Source: Bacteroidia bacterium
GTDB lineage: Bacteria > Bacteroidota > Bacteroidia > JADZBD01
NCBI GenBank assembly: GCA_020852255.1
Contig: JADZBD010000009.1
Coordinates: 179,839 to 243,838, forward strand
Direction of reading: 5' to 3'
DNA: 64,000 nucleotides
Positions 17,827 through 26,246 of the stretch are shown in pieces. Made by a program: the position numbers and the translations under genes. The number at the start of each line of letters is the position of its first letter. Position 1 is the first letter of the stretch. The notes under the pieces were generated by a model. It was not told the origin of the DNA. It did no database searches and saw only the letters and a list, made by a program, of their open reading frames with translations.

Positions 17827-19131
17827 TTACTTTTTCTTCATCACCACTTCGATGGGTACACCGCAGTAATCAAATTTTTCACGCAGCTGGTTTTCCAGAA
17901 AGCGCCGGTAAGATTCAGGAACATACTGGGGCAGGTTCGCATAGAAAGCGAAATTCGGATTCTTACCGGGCAGCTGCGTAACGAATTTGATACGTATTTC
18001 CTTTCCTTTGATGCCCGGCGGACTTGTATTTTCAATAATAGGGAGCATCACATCATTCAGTTCACGCGTAGAAATCCTGCGTGTTTTGTTCTGATAGACA
18101 TGACCTGCCATTTCCAGGGCTTTTAAAATTCTTTGCCGGGTTAGTGCAGAAGTAAACACCACCGGAACATCCTTGAAGGGAGCCAGTTTTTTTCGTATTT
18201 CCTCCTCTACCTTCTTCGGGGTATTTGTATCCTTTTCCACGAGATCCCATTTGTTCACCACAATCACCACCCCTTTCCTGTTTTCCTCGATGAGGTGAAA
18301 TATCGCGAGATCCTGGGCTTCCAGTCCCTGCGAAGCATCAATCAGCAGCAAGCAGACATCTGCATCTTCAATGGCACGTATAGAGCGCATGACTGAATAG
18401 AATTCAAGATCTTCTTTCACTTTCGCTTTTCTGCGGATGCCGGCCGTATCTACAAGCATAAAATCATGTCCGTAAAAATTATACCGCGTGTTAATGGAAT
18501 CACGTGTAGTACCTGCGATAGGGGTAACAATGGTACGCTCCTGACCGATCAGCGCATTGAGTAAGCTTGATTTTCCCACATTGGGTCTTCCCACGATGGC
18601 GAACCGAGGCAAACCGGCTTCAGGGTCTGGTACATCCTTCTCGAGGTACTTCACCACTTCATCCATGAGTTCACCGGTGCCGGTGCCGCTCACGGCAGCA
18701 ATGGGATAAACCTCCCCCAATCCGAGCGCATAGAACTCTGCCGATTCGTTAATTCGCTTGGTGTTGTCTGTTTTATTGGCCGTTAGCAGCACTTTTTTTC
18801 CGCTTCGGCGCAGCAACTCGGCAATTTCCTCATCCAAGGGTGTGATACCTTCCTCCGCATCTACAACAAATAAAATCAACCGTGCCTCATCCACTCCCAG
18901 TTTTACCTGTTTCCGGATTTCCGCTTCAAAGATATCTTCCGATCCGTGAACATATCCTCCGGTATCTATTACTGAGTATTCAAAACCGTTCCAGTCGCCC
19001 TTCCCATAGTGCCGGTCGCGGGTAACGCCTGCCACCGAATCAACAATGGCCTTTCGCTGACCTACCAGCCGGTTAAAGAGCGTGCTCTTGCCAACATTAG
19101 GTCTTCCCACAATTGCAATAATGTTACTCAT
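17827..19131 (-). CDS. der: ribosome-assembly GTPase Der (EngA)
   Basis: Der is a double-GTPase required for 50S subunit maturation. The 434-residue product has two G domains: G1 motifs GRPNVGKSTLFNRL (~8) and GRPNVGKSSLLNAL (~182), G3 motifs DTGGY and DTAGIRRK, and G4 motifs NKTD and NKWD. A C-terminal KH-like domain (~355-434, RIKFVTQLPGKNPNFAFYANLP) completes it. It lies 32 bp downstream of era in the pdxJ-hydrolase-era-der operon. Confidence 0.97.
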   Translation of the reverse strand: MSNIIAIVGRPNVGKSTLFNRLVGQRKAIVDSVAGVTRDRHYGKGDWNGFEYSVIDTGGYVHGSEDIFEAEIRKQVKLGVDEARLILFVVDAEEGITPLDEEIAELLRRSGKKVLLTANKTDNTKRINESAEFYALGLGEVYPIAAVSGTGTGELMDEVVKYLEKDVPDPEAGLPRFAIVGRPNVGKSSLLNALIGQERTIVTPIAGTTRDSINTRYNFYGHDFMLVDTAGIRRKAKVKEDLEFYSVMRSIRAIEDADVCLLLIDASQGLEAQDLAIFHLIEENRKGVVIVVNKWDLVEKDTNTPKKVEEEIRKKLAPFKDVPVVFTSALTRQRILKALEMAGHVYQNKTRRISTRELNDVMLPIIENTSPPGIKGKEIRIKFVTQLPGKNPNFAFYANLPQYVPESYRRFLENQLREKFDYCGVPIEVVMKKK

Positions 19132-19163
19132 CTGTTTCTCTCTGAGGACGAATGTACAAATAG

Positions 19164-20060
19164 TTAATAGCCATACCGCTTCAATTTTCCCGGCTGGTTC
19201 CTCCAGTCTTTATCCACCTTTACAAAAAGTTCAAGAAAAACTTTTTTGCCGAGGAATTCTTCCATATCCAGGCGCGCCTCCGTGCCTATTTTCTTCAGCA
19301 TACTGCCGTTCTTGCCGATGAGAATAGACCGCTGGGTATCTCGCTCTACAAAAATGGTGGCATGAATGCGGTCCAGCCTGCCTTCCTCTTTGTAGGAATC
19401 GATCACCACTTCACTTGCATAGGGAATCTCCTTTTCTGTGTATAGGAAGATTTTTTCCCGGATCATCTCGGCCACAAAAAAACGGGTAGTCCGGGTAGTC
19501 AGCGTATCGGTATCATAATAAGGCGGATGCACCGGGAGATACTTCATTACCAGATCAAACACCTTCTCCACATTCCTGGATTTCAGTGCAGATACCGGAA
19601 CAACTTCTGCCTGCGGAAACTTTTTTTGCCATTGGGATGCGAGGGTGAGTAACTGCTCAGTTCTGATAAGGTCCGACTTATTCAAGGCGATAATCAGCGG
19701 TACATTTGCCGCTGAGATTCGTTCAAGCACAGCATCCGGCACTATGCGATCATCCTTCACATCCACAACCAGGACAAAGATATCCGCGTCGTTGATCGCC
19801 TCCCGGATCGTTTCATTCATGGACTCATGAAGCTTGTATGCCGGATCCACAAATCCGGGAGTGTCGGAGTACACAACCTGGAAGTCCTTCCCGCTCATAA
19901 TTCCCATGATCCGGTGCCTGGTAGTCTGAGCCTTATAGGTAATAATAGAAAGTTTTTCCCCGATCAACGCATTCATAAGCGTAGACTTTCCTGCATTCGG
20001 ATTTCCAAGCAGATTAACAAATCCTGAGCGAAAGTTATTGTTGGTGTCGGAAAGTGGCAT
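19164..20060 (-). CDS. era: GTPase Era
   Basis: Era binds the 3' end of 16S rRNA and GTP during 30S maturation. In the 298-residue product G1 is GNPNAGKSTLMNALIGEKLSI (quoted in part; residues ~17-37), G3 is DTPGF, G4 is ALNKSDL, and the C-terminal KH domain spans ~205-298 (IHATIFVERDTQRSILIGKNG, residues ~235-255, with the GKNG loop). It starts 3 bp after the upstream hydrolase stop and is followed closely by der. Confidence 0.97.
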   Translation of the reverse strand: MPLSDTNNNFRSGFVNLLGNPNAGKSTLMNALIGEKLSIITYKAQTTRHRIMGIMSGKDFQVVYSDTPGFVDPAYKLHESMNETIREAINDADIFVLVVDVKDDRIVPDAVLERISAANVPLIIALNKSDLIRTEQLLTLASQWQKKFPQAEVVPVSALKSRNVEKVFDLVMKYLPVHPPYYDTDTLTTRTTRFFVAEMIREKIFLYTEKEIPYASEVVIDSYKEEGRLDRIHATIFVERDTQRSILIGKNGSMLKKIGTEARLDMEEFLGKKVFLELFVKVDKDWRNQPGKLKRYGY

Positions 20061-20063
20061 ATG

Positions 20064-20837
20064 TCAGTGTACCGGTTCATTTAAAAAACGCATCGCACTA
20101 TGGAAGAACGCTTCCGGCTGTTCAGCATGGATCCAGTGCCCTGAATTACTAATTGTTTCCAGGCGGGCGTTCGGGAACAGCCGGAGTGCATCCCGGAAAT
20201 CCTCGTCACGAACATAAGAACTACGGTCTCCTCTCAGGAAAAGAACCCGATTATTTACCGGCGGTCCGGCAATGGCCACTGTAACCGCTGCGTAGTGCCG
20301 GGCGATCACCGGAAGGTTGAATCGCCAGGCGAAAACTCCGGCTTCACTCCGGTAGATATTTTTAAGCAGGAACTGAGCCACCCCGGCGTCCGGAACAGCG
20401 CCCAACATATACGTTTCCGCTTCTTTCCTGGAATCAAAGGAGCTCAGCGGTGCATTCAGCAATACATTCAGAACATCATCATGCTGCCGGGGGTACGCTT
20501 TAGGAGCGATATCACAGATAATCATTTTCTCTACCAATCCCGGATGAAGGAGACACAGCTGCATGGCCGCTTTTCCTCCCATTGAATGGCCGATGAGATG
20601 CACGCTTTCAAGGTCATTGTCTATAATCAGCTGTGCTACATCTTCCGCCATCATCCGGTAATCCCATTCCTCACTCTGCGGAGAGAGACCGTGGTTCCTG
20701 AGGTCTGCGGGCAATGCCGTGAAGCCGCTCTCTCCTATTCGCCTGGCTATAGAGTTCCAGTTATCACTCTGTCCGAACAGTCCATGCAGGATAATCACAG
20801 CCGGGCCTTCCCCGTATTTGCGGAAGTATAATTTCAT
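20064..20837 (-). CDS. alpha/beta hydrolase (YbfF-like esterase)
   Basis: A 257-residue alpha/beta hydrolase. The start chosen is ATG 20837-20835 (MKLYFRKYGEGPAVI), which overlaps the pdxJ stop as ATGA. Oxyanion region ILHGLFGQSDNW (~15), nucleophile elbow LIGHSMGGKAAM (~89, Ser in GHSMGG), DLRNHGLS, and the C-terminal catalytic His in SGHWIHAEQP are all present. This pattern matches YbfF/ABHD11-type acyl esterases, whose physiological substrate is uncertain. It is coupled to pdxJ upstream and to era downstream. Confidence 0.88.
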   Translation of the reverse strand: MKLYFRKYGEGPAVIILHGLFGQSDNWNSIARRIGESGFTALPADLRNHGLSPQSEEWDYRMMAEDVAQLIIDNDLESVHLIGHSMGGKAAMQLCLLHPGLVEKMIICDIAPKAYPRQHDDVLNVLLNAPLSSFDSRKEAETYMLGAVPDAGVAQFLLKNIYRSEAGVFAWRFNLPVIARHYAAVTVAIAGPPVNNRVLFLRGDRSSYVRDEDFRDALRLFPNARLETISNSGHWIHAEQPEAFFHSAMRFLNEPVH

Positions 20838-21550
20838 CGTAGTTGTGCCAGGTAAAGTTGAATGGTATTTTCGAATCCCAGATAGAGGGCATCGGATACA
20901 AGGGCATGCCCTATGGATACCTCCAGCAAGCCGGGAACATGGCGGCAAAAAAACGAAAGATTATTCATATCCAGGTCGTGCCCCGCGTTTATTCCCAGTC
21001 CGAGCTCCAGGGCTTTTCGGGCCGCGCTGACAAACGGGTCCACCGCTTTTGCGGGATCCTGTGCGAATTCGCGGGCGTAGGATTCCGTATAAAGTTCGAT
21101 TCTGTCCGTTCCCGTTTCCGCGGCACCTGTTATCATAACCGGATCCGCGTTCACAAAAATGGAGGTACGGATACCCTCCTTACGAAAAACAGAAATAATA
21201 TTTCTCAGGTAATCACGGTAGCGAAGTGTATCCCAACCGTGGTCAGAGGTAAGCTGCCCTTGTTCATCAGGAACCAGGGTTACCTGCTGTGGTTTCACGC
21301 CGAGAACCAGATCAACAAATTTCTGTTCACCCGGGTTGCCTTCAATATTGAATTCTGTTTTTATCAGCGGGCGTATCGCCCGCACATCCGAATAACGTAT
21401 GTGACGTTCATCCGGACGCGGGTGCACGGTTACACCCTGCGCCCCAAAACGCTCAGCGTCCTGTGCAGCTTTCACCACATCAGGAATAGCACCACCCCGG
21501 GAATTTCGCAGCGTGGCAAACTTGTTGATATTAACACTTAACCGGATCAC
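20834..21550 (-). CDS. pdxJ: pyridoxine 5'-phosphate synthase
   Basis: PdxJ condenses 3-amino-2-oxopropyl phosphate with deoxyxylulose-5-phosphate to pyridoxine 5'-phosphate in the DXP-dependent vitamin B6 pathway. Family sequence starts at VIRLSVNINKFATLRNSRGG, so I place the start at GTG 21550-21548, giving 238 residues (usual ~240); a longer frame to 21649 would overlap the divergent CBS gene. Visible motifs are VTVHPRPDERHI (~45), FNIEGNP (~70), VTLVPD and the C-terminal INAGHDLDMNNL / VSIGHALVSDAL. It is first in the pdxJ-hydrolase-era-der operon. Confidence 0.93.
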   Translation of the reverse strand: MIRLSVNINKFATLRNSRGGAIPDVVKAAQDAERFGAQGVTVHPRPDERHIRYSDVRAIRPLIKTEFNIEGNPGEQKFVDLVLGVKPQQVTLVPDEQGQLTSDHGWDTLRYRDYLRNIISVFRKEGIRTSIFVNADPVMITGAAETGTDRIELYTESYAREFAQDPAKAVDPFVSAARKALELGLGINAGHDLDMNNLSFFCRHVPGLLEVSIGHALVSDALYLGFENTIQLYLAQLR

Positions 21551-21578
21551 GGGAAGAGACAAAATTCGGTAAAATTCG

Positions 21579-21586
21579 TAACTTTG
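21579..21586 (+). promoter_or_regulatory. -7 box TAACTTTG before CBS gene
   Basis: Exact TAnnTTTG match ending 7 bp before the ATG at 21594, in the 43-bp divergent gap with pdxJ. No -33 TTTG is evident. Confidence 0.55.
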
Positions 21587-21593
21587 AAGGTAT

Positions 21594-22256
21594 ATGATTG
21601 CCAGAGAACTGATCAGTGACGAAGTGCCGCCGCTAAAGACCACGGACACAGGTACCCGCGCGCTGAAATGGATGGAAGAATTCAGAGTACATCACCTCCC
21701 GGTGATCCGGGGGAAGGAGTTTCTCGGTATCATTTCAGACACGGATCTTCTGGACCTGCATTCTGCCAAGCAAACGCTTGCCAACCTGAAGGTCAATCTT
21801 TCCCAGGCGCATGTGTTTGAGCACCAGCACGTATTCGAAGTACTCAAGATCATTTCAGCCCTTCATCTTACCGTTATACCCGTGCTGGACGAACACCGGC
21901 AGTTCAAGGGAGTGATCACGGCCAGGCGACTCATGCAGATCATTGCCGATATGCCTTTTGTGAACGAACCCGGTGCCATTCTTATGCTGGAAATGAATGA
22001 TCACGATTATTCCATGGCACATATCGCCCAGATCATAGAGGGTAACGATGCCAAGATCCTCAGCGCCTATATTACGGCACGCTACAGTGAAGGTAAGATT
22101 GAAGTTACCCTGAAAGTGAACAAGGAAGATCTTTCCGGGATCCTGCAGACTTTCCACAGATACAACTATACGGTAAAAGCCTCTTTCCACCAGAGTGAAC
22201 ATGATGAGGACATGAGACGTCGTTTTGACGCTTTCATGAACTATCTTAACGTCTGA
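21594..22256 (+). CDS. CBS-domain protein
   Basis: A 220-residue protein with two CBS motifs (residues ~5-60, MIARELISDEVPPLKTTDTG with HHLPVIRGKEFLGIISDTDL, and ~75-125, VIPVLDEHRQFKGVITARRL), which usually bind adenine nucleotides as a Bateman module. Residues ~140-205 resemble an ACT-like regulatory fold (ILSAYITARYSEGKIEVTLKV). No catalytic domain is attached, so it may regulate a partner. It is three bases upstream of an Omp85-like gene, followed by nadK, in one operon. Confidence 0.88.
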   Translation: MIARELISDEVPPLKTTDTGTRALKWMEEFRVHHLPVIRGKEFLGIISDTDLLDLHSAKQTLANLKVNLSQAHVFEHQHVFEVLKIISALHLTVIPVLDEHRQFKGVITARRLMQIIADMPFVNEPGAILMLEMNDHDYSMAHIAQIIEGNDAKILSAYITARYSEGKIEVTLKVNKEDLSGILQTFHRYNYTVKASFHQSEHDEDMRRRFDAFMNYLNV

Positions 22257-22259
22257 CCA

Positions 22260-23699
22260 ATGCTTTGGAGCGGTTGGTTCGGGATGATCTTCCTTCAGCA
22301 AGTACTTTTTCTGCCCTTCAGCGGCCACGAATTGAATGAGGTGACCGTTCCGGCACCGGACGAAAACATGCTGAAGAAAGAGATCGTGATTCACGCTATC
22401 CGTATCACCGGCAACAAAGTGACGCGAAAGAACATCATTCTTCGGGAAGTTACGATCGGACCGGGCGATTCGCTCTGCCATTTTGAGCTCGAGCAGCGCA
22501 TGCGCACGATCCGTCTGAATTTGCTGAATACTTCCTTATTTCATTTTGTAACGGTGAGGCATGTGAAAGACGAGATGGAAAGAAACATTATTGAAGTAAC
22601 GGTGGAGGAACGCTGGTATACATGGCCGGGCCCGATCTTTGAAATGGCTGACCGGAATTTCAACACCTGGCTGCAAACCCGTGATCCCGAGCGGGTGAAT
22701 TACGGTTTCTTTTTATACCGCGATAATTTCAGGGGCCGGAAGGAGCGCGTGACTTTTTTGATAAAAAACGGCTACACCCGACAGTTCGGAATTGCCTATA
22801 GTGTACCCTATCTGGACAGAAGACAAAAAACCGGCATGAACTTTATGGTCAGCTGGAGTGCTAACCGTGAAGTGAATTACGCATCGGCAGACAATCATCA
22901 GTTGTTTTACAAAGATCCCGAACACTTTGTACGGAGAGAATTCGTGGCACGCTGGGGGGTCACCTACCGGCCCGGGATTTACAACACGCTTTTCGCGGAG
23001 GCAAAATTTTACGCCGGATCCGTTGAAGATACGATTCCTCTGCTGGAGAACGATTATTTCTCCGGTGATCTGAGCACGATGCAGTATCTGAACGCTTCCG
23101 TGGGATTCCGTCACGACAAGCGGGATAACAAAGCGTATCCTCTTCGCGGAAGGTATCTTGATCTGGAAATCGGACAAAATGGGTTTGGGGTTCTTCAAAG
23201 CGAAGAGGTGAACCAGACCTATGCTTTCGCATCGGTGCGCAGGTACCTGCAACTAGCACCCCGCTGGTTCACGGCAGCCATGGTGAAAGGCAAAGCATCC
23301 ACAGGAAAAGATGTGCCGTACTTCCTCCGGCGCGCCCTGGGATACCGCGACCTGATCCGTGGGTATGAATATTATGTAATGGACGGAACGTCCTTTGCGC
23401 TTGGCAAAACCTCCGTAAAATTCTGTCTGGTAAAACCAAAGGTTAAAAAACTGAAATTCATCCCGGCCGACAAATTCAACAAATTTCATTATGCCGTATA
23501 CCTCGAAGCCTACGGGGAAGCCGGCTATGTTGATGACCCCGACAGCGGGGCCTCGAACAATCTGAATAACAGCTGGCAGTACAGTTACGGAGCCGGAATC
23601 CATTACGTAACGTACTATGACCTGACATTCCGTCTTGAATTTTCTGTGAACAGAATGCAGGAAGGTGGTATCTTTCTGAACTTCTTTGCCCCCTTCTGA
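22260..23699 (+). CDS. Omp85/POTRA-type outer-membrane protein
   Basis: A 479-residue protein with an N-terminal hydrophobic segment, a POTRA-like unit at residues ~40-120 (IHAIRITGNKVTRKNIILRE followed by LLNTSLFHFVTVRHV) and a C-terminal beta-barrel of the bacterial surface antigen type: repeated amphipathic strands, FLRRALGYRDLIRGYEYYVMDG resembling the VRGY loop (lid-lock) of Omp85 proteins, and a final strand ending FLNFFAPF with terminal Phe. Shorter than BamA (one POTRA rather than five), it may be a TamA-like or accessory assembly factor. The real start may be a later Met. It overlaps no gene but nadK begins 1 bp after its stop. Confidence 0.85.
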   Translation: MLWSGWFGMIFLQQVLFLPFSGHELNEVTVPAPDENMLKKEIVIHAIRITGNKVTRKNIILREVTIGPGDSLCHFELEQRMRTIRLNLLNTSLFHFVTVRHVKDEMERNIIEVTVEERWYTWPGPIFEMADRNFNTWLQTRDPERVNYGFFLYRDNFRGRKERVTFLIKNGYTRQFGIAYSVPYLDRRQKTGMNFMVSWSANREVNYASADNHQLFYKDPEHFVRREFVARWGVTYRPGIYNTLFAEAKFYAGSVEDTIPLLENDYFSGDLSTMQYLNASVGFRHDKRDNKAYPLRGRYLDLEIGQNGFGVLQSEEVNQTYAFASVRRYLQLAPRWFTAAMVKGKASTGKDVPYFLRRALGYRDLIRGYEYYVMDGTSFALGKTSVKFCLVKPKVKKLKFIPADKFNKFHYAVYLEAYGEAGYVDDPDSGASNNLNNSWQYSYGAGIHYVTYYDLTFRLEFSVNRMQEGGIFLNFFAPF

Positions 23700-23700
23700 T

Positions 23701-24576
23701 ATGAAAATTGCAGTTTACGGACGAATGATTGATAACAACCGGACCACGCCGGTTCAGGAATTATTTGATCTGCTGGGAAAAGAAAAAGTTGAAGTGCTGA
23801 TACACGAGCCCTTCATGAATTTCATTAAGGACCGGTTGAGATTACCTGATCAGCTTCAGACATTTCTGTCGCATGACGACCTTCGTAACAGAGCAGATTT
23901 CCTCTTCAGCCTGGGCGGCGACGGCACACTGCTTGAAACCTTATCCCTTGTGCGTGACTCCGGCCTGCCGGTGGTTGGGATCAATACCGGAAAACTTGGT
24001 TTTCTTTCCAGCATTGGCAAGGAAGAATCCGCTCTGGTAATAGCCGCCCTGAGGGAGAAAAAATACGAAATAGAAAAAAAGGAAGTCCTGTTTCTGGATA
24101 CCCCTGGTTTATTCAGTGATCTGCCCTATGCATTGAATGAAATTACCATTATGAAAAACGATACTTCCTCCATGGTTACGATTCACGCGTACCTTGACGA
24201 TGTATTGCTCAACACGTACTGGTGCGACGGACTGATTATTTCCACGCAAACCGGATCTACGGCCTATTCGCTGAGTTGCGGAGGTCCTATTGTTGCGCCG
24301 GGGGCAGATGTTTTTACGCTCACCCCGATGGCGCCGCATAACCTGAATGTTCGTCCGGTTGTTATTCCCGATCACGGCACACTGAGGCTGAAAGTAGAAG
24401 GAAGTAACAAGCAATACATGCTGGCCCTTGATTCCCGTTCCTCCTCACTTAACAACCAGGATGAATTAACCATCCGGAAAGCCGCCTGGCGAATGAACCT
24501 GGTTCGTTTACCCGGCAGGGATTTCTTCACTTCCCTTCGGAACAAGCTTTTATGGGGTATTGATAAAAGAGGCTGA
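23701..24576 (+). CDS. nadK: NAD kinase
   Basis: NadK phosphorylates NAD to NADP. The start is ATG 23701 (MKIAVYGR), one base after the previous stop; 291 residues, normal length. The GGDGTLLETL motif (~residue 69-78) with its catalytic Asp, NTGKLGFLSS (~100), ALNEITIMKND (~145) and TGSTAYSLSCGGPIV (~190-204) are all conserved. Confidence 0.97.
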   Translation: MKIAVYGRMIDNNRTTPVQELFDLLGKEKVEVLIHEPFMNFIKDRLRLPDQLQTFLSHDDLRNRADFLFSLGGDGTLLETLSLVRDSGLPVVGINTGKLGFLSSIGKEESALVIAALREKKYEIEKKEVLFLDTPGLFSDLPYALNEITIMKNDTSSMVTIHAYLDDVLLNTYWCDGLIISTQTGSTAYSLSCGGPIVAPGADVFTLTPMAPHNLNVRPVVIPDHGTLRLKVEGSNKQYMLALDSRSSSLNNQDELTIRKAAWRMNLVRLPGRDFFTSLRNKLLWGIDKRG

Positions 24577-24629
24577 AAACCAGGGCGTAAGACAATATTT
24601 CCCTTCCCTTTCCGTTCAGTTAAAAAGGT

Positions 24630-24637
24630 TAAATTTG
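24630..24637 (+). promoter_or_regulatory. -7 box TAAATTTG before DUF6089 gene
   Basis: Exact TAnnTTTG match ending 10 bp before the ATG at 24648, in the 71-bp gap after nadK. Marks the probable start of the DUF6089-uppS-bamA transcription unit. Confidence 0.6.
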
Positions 24638-24647
24638 TAACTTACTA

Positions 24648-25484
24648 ATGCTCAAAAAGATAGTCATACTTCTCGCTTTATTGCTACCCCTTTTGCCGGC
24701 AGCGCAGAACATCAATTACCGTGGTTCAGAATTCGGGCTGGGATTAGGTGCCGGATATTATCTGGGAGAGTTAAACCGCAAGGGGCATTTTAGTTATGTG
24801 ACCAGGCCTGCCGCCGGACTCATCTACAGGTATAACATCAATCCGCGCTTTTCGTTCAAGGGCAATCTGGTGTTTGGCACACTGCAGGGAGACGACTCAC
24901 GAACCGGCGTGCCGTCTTCTGTTCAGCGAAACGCACACTTTAAATCACCGGTCACAGAACTGGCCGCGGAGATAGAATTTAATTTTCTGAATTATGTGAT
25001 CGGCAATCATAAGACCTATTTCACTCCCTTTGTTTTCGGGGGTATCGGACTTTTCCGGTTCAATCCGAAAGCACAGTTGGGAAATAACTGGGTGGCGTTG
25101 CAGCCACTGGGTACCGAAGGACAGGGTAGCTCCCTGAACGGAGATAAAAAATATGCACTGATTCAGCCCGCACTTCCCTTTGGTTTAGGAGTGAAGGCCT
25201 GGATATCCTCCCGCATCGGTATTACGGTGGAGTGGGGTTGGAGAAAAACATTCACAGACTACATTGACGATGTGAGCAAAACGTATGTTGATCCCACGGT
25301 GCTGGCGGTGGAAAATGGCCCTGTTGCGTCCTATTTTTCAGATACGAGTCTTACTCCGGATAATATCTCAAACGTTGGAAAACAGCGGGGGGATGCCACC
25401 GATAAAGATTGGTATTCATTCGCTCTCATCACCCTCTCCTTCAAACTCAAGAATAAAGTAACCACCTGCAGCAGCTACCGGTAA
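24648..25484 (+). CDS. DUF6089 outer-membrane beta-barrel protein
   Basis: A 278-residue protein with a clear signal peptide (MLKKIVILLALLLPLLPAAQ) and barrel-like strands. The opening EFGLGLGAGYYLGELNR and the central TYFTPFVFGGIGLFRFNPKAQL are typical of DUF6089 proteins, which sit immediately before uppS and bamA in many Bacteroidota. Position suggests a role in envelope assembly; no activity is known. Confidence 0.88.
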   Translation: MLKKIVILLALLLPLLPAAQNINYRGSEFGLGLGAGYYLGELNRKGHFSYVTRPAAGLIYRYNINPRFSFKGNLVFGTLQGDDSRTGVPSSVQRNAHFKSPVTELAAEIEFNFLNYVIGNHKTYFTPFVFGGIGLFRFNPKAQLGNNWVALQPLGTEGQGSSLNGDKKYALIQPALPFGLGVKAWISSRIGITVEWGWRKTFTDYIDDVSKTYVDPTVLAVENGPVASYFSDTSLTPDNISNVGKQRGDATDKDWYSFALITLSFKLKNKVTTCSSYR

Positions 25485-25501
25485 CCCGGAAGGCATATCG
25501 G

Positions 25502-26245
25502 ATGTCATCGAAGGAAAAGATAAACACGAGTAAATTACCTGTACACATTGCGGTGATCATGGACGGCAACGGCCGGTGGGCACGTATGCAGGGTCAGGAG
25601 AGAGTATTTGGTCATCAGAACGGCGTTGAATCCGTACGGGAAACAGCAGAAGCCGCCGCTGAGTTAGGCGTGAAATACCTGACGCTGTATGCCTTTTCAA
25701 CCGAGAACTGGAATCGTCCGTCGGAAGAGGTAACCGCACTGATGTCCTTACTGGTTCATACCATTCACCAGGAGACACCCACGCTGAATAAAAACAAGAT
25801 TCGTCTGAATGCGATTGGAAATCTCTCGGCGTTACCCGGAGATTGTTACAAAGAACTGCAGCAGGCAATGGCCGAAACCGCAACGAACGACCGCATGATG
25901 CTGACCCTGGCGCTGAGTTACAGTTCACGGTGGGAGATCATTCATGCGGTGAACAAGATCGCAGAAAAGGTGAAGAGCGGGGTACTCACTCCCGGAAAAA
26001 TTACGGAAGCGGACTTCGAGAACGAGCTCAATACACACGGAATACCGGATCCTGAGTTGCTTATCCGCACCAGCGGAGAAAGCCGGATCAGTAATTACCT
26101 GCTCTGGCAGATTGCATATGCCGAATTATATTTTACAGAAACGCTGTGGCCAGACTTCAGAAAAGAAGATCTCTATAAAGCCATTTTGGACTACCAGGGA
26201 AGAGAGCGGCGATTTGGAAAGATCAGTGAACAATTGACCCCTTGA
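25502..26245 (+). CDS. uppS: undecaprenyl diphosphate synthase
   Basis: Makes C55 undecaprenyl diphosphate, the lipid carrier for peptidoglycan, LPS and O-antigen, by adding isopentenyl units to FPP. The 247-residue product has the catalytic HIAVIMDGNGRWA (~15-27), ALSYSSRWEI (~135), and the DPELLIRTSGESRISNYLLW signature (~190-209). bamA begins one base after its stop. Confidence 0.97.
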   Translation: MSSKEKINTSKLPVHIAVIMDGNGRWARMQGQERVFGHQNGVESVRETAEAAAELGVKYLTLYAFSTENWNRPSEEVTALMSLLVHTIHQETPTLNKNKIRLNAIGNLSALPGDCYKELQQAMAETATNDRMMLTLALSYSSRWEIIHAVNKIAEKVKSGVLTPGKITEADFENELNTHGIPDPELLIRTSGESRISNYLLWQIAYAELYFTETLWPDFRKEDLYKAILDYQGRERRFGKISEQLTP

Positions 26246-26246
26246 G

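Noticed and set aside
21551..21649. N-terminal extension of pdxJ to ATG 21649
   Set aside because: Would overlap the divergent CBS gene and its promoter, and PdxJ homology begins at the GTG at 21550.
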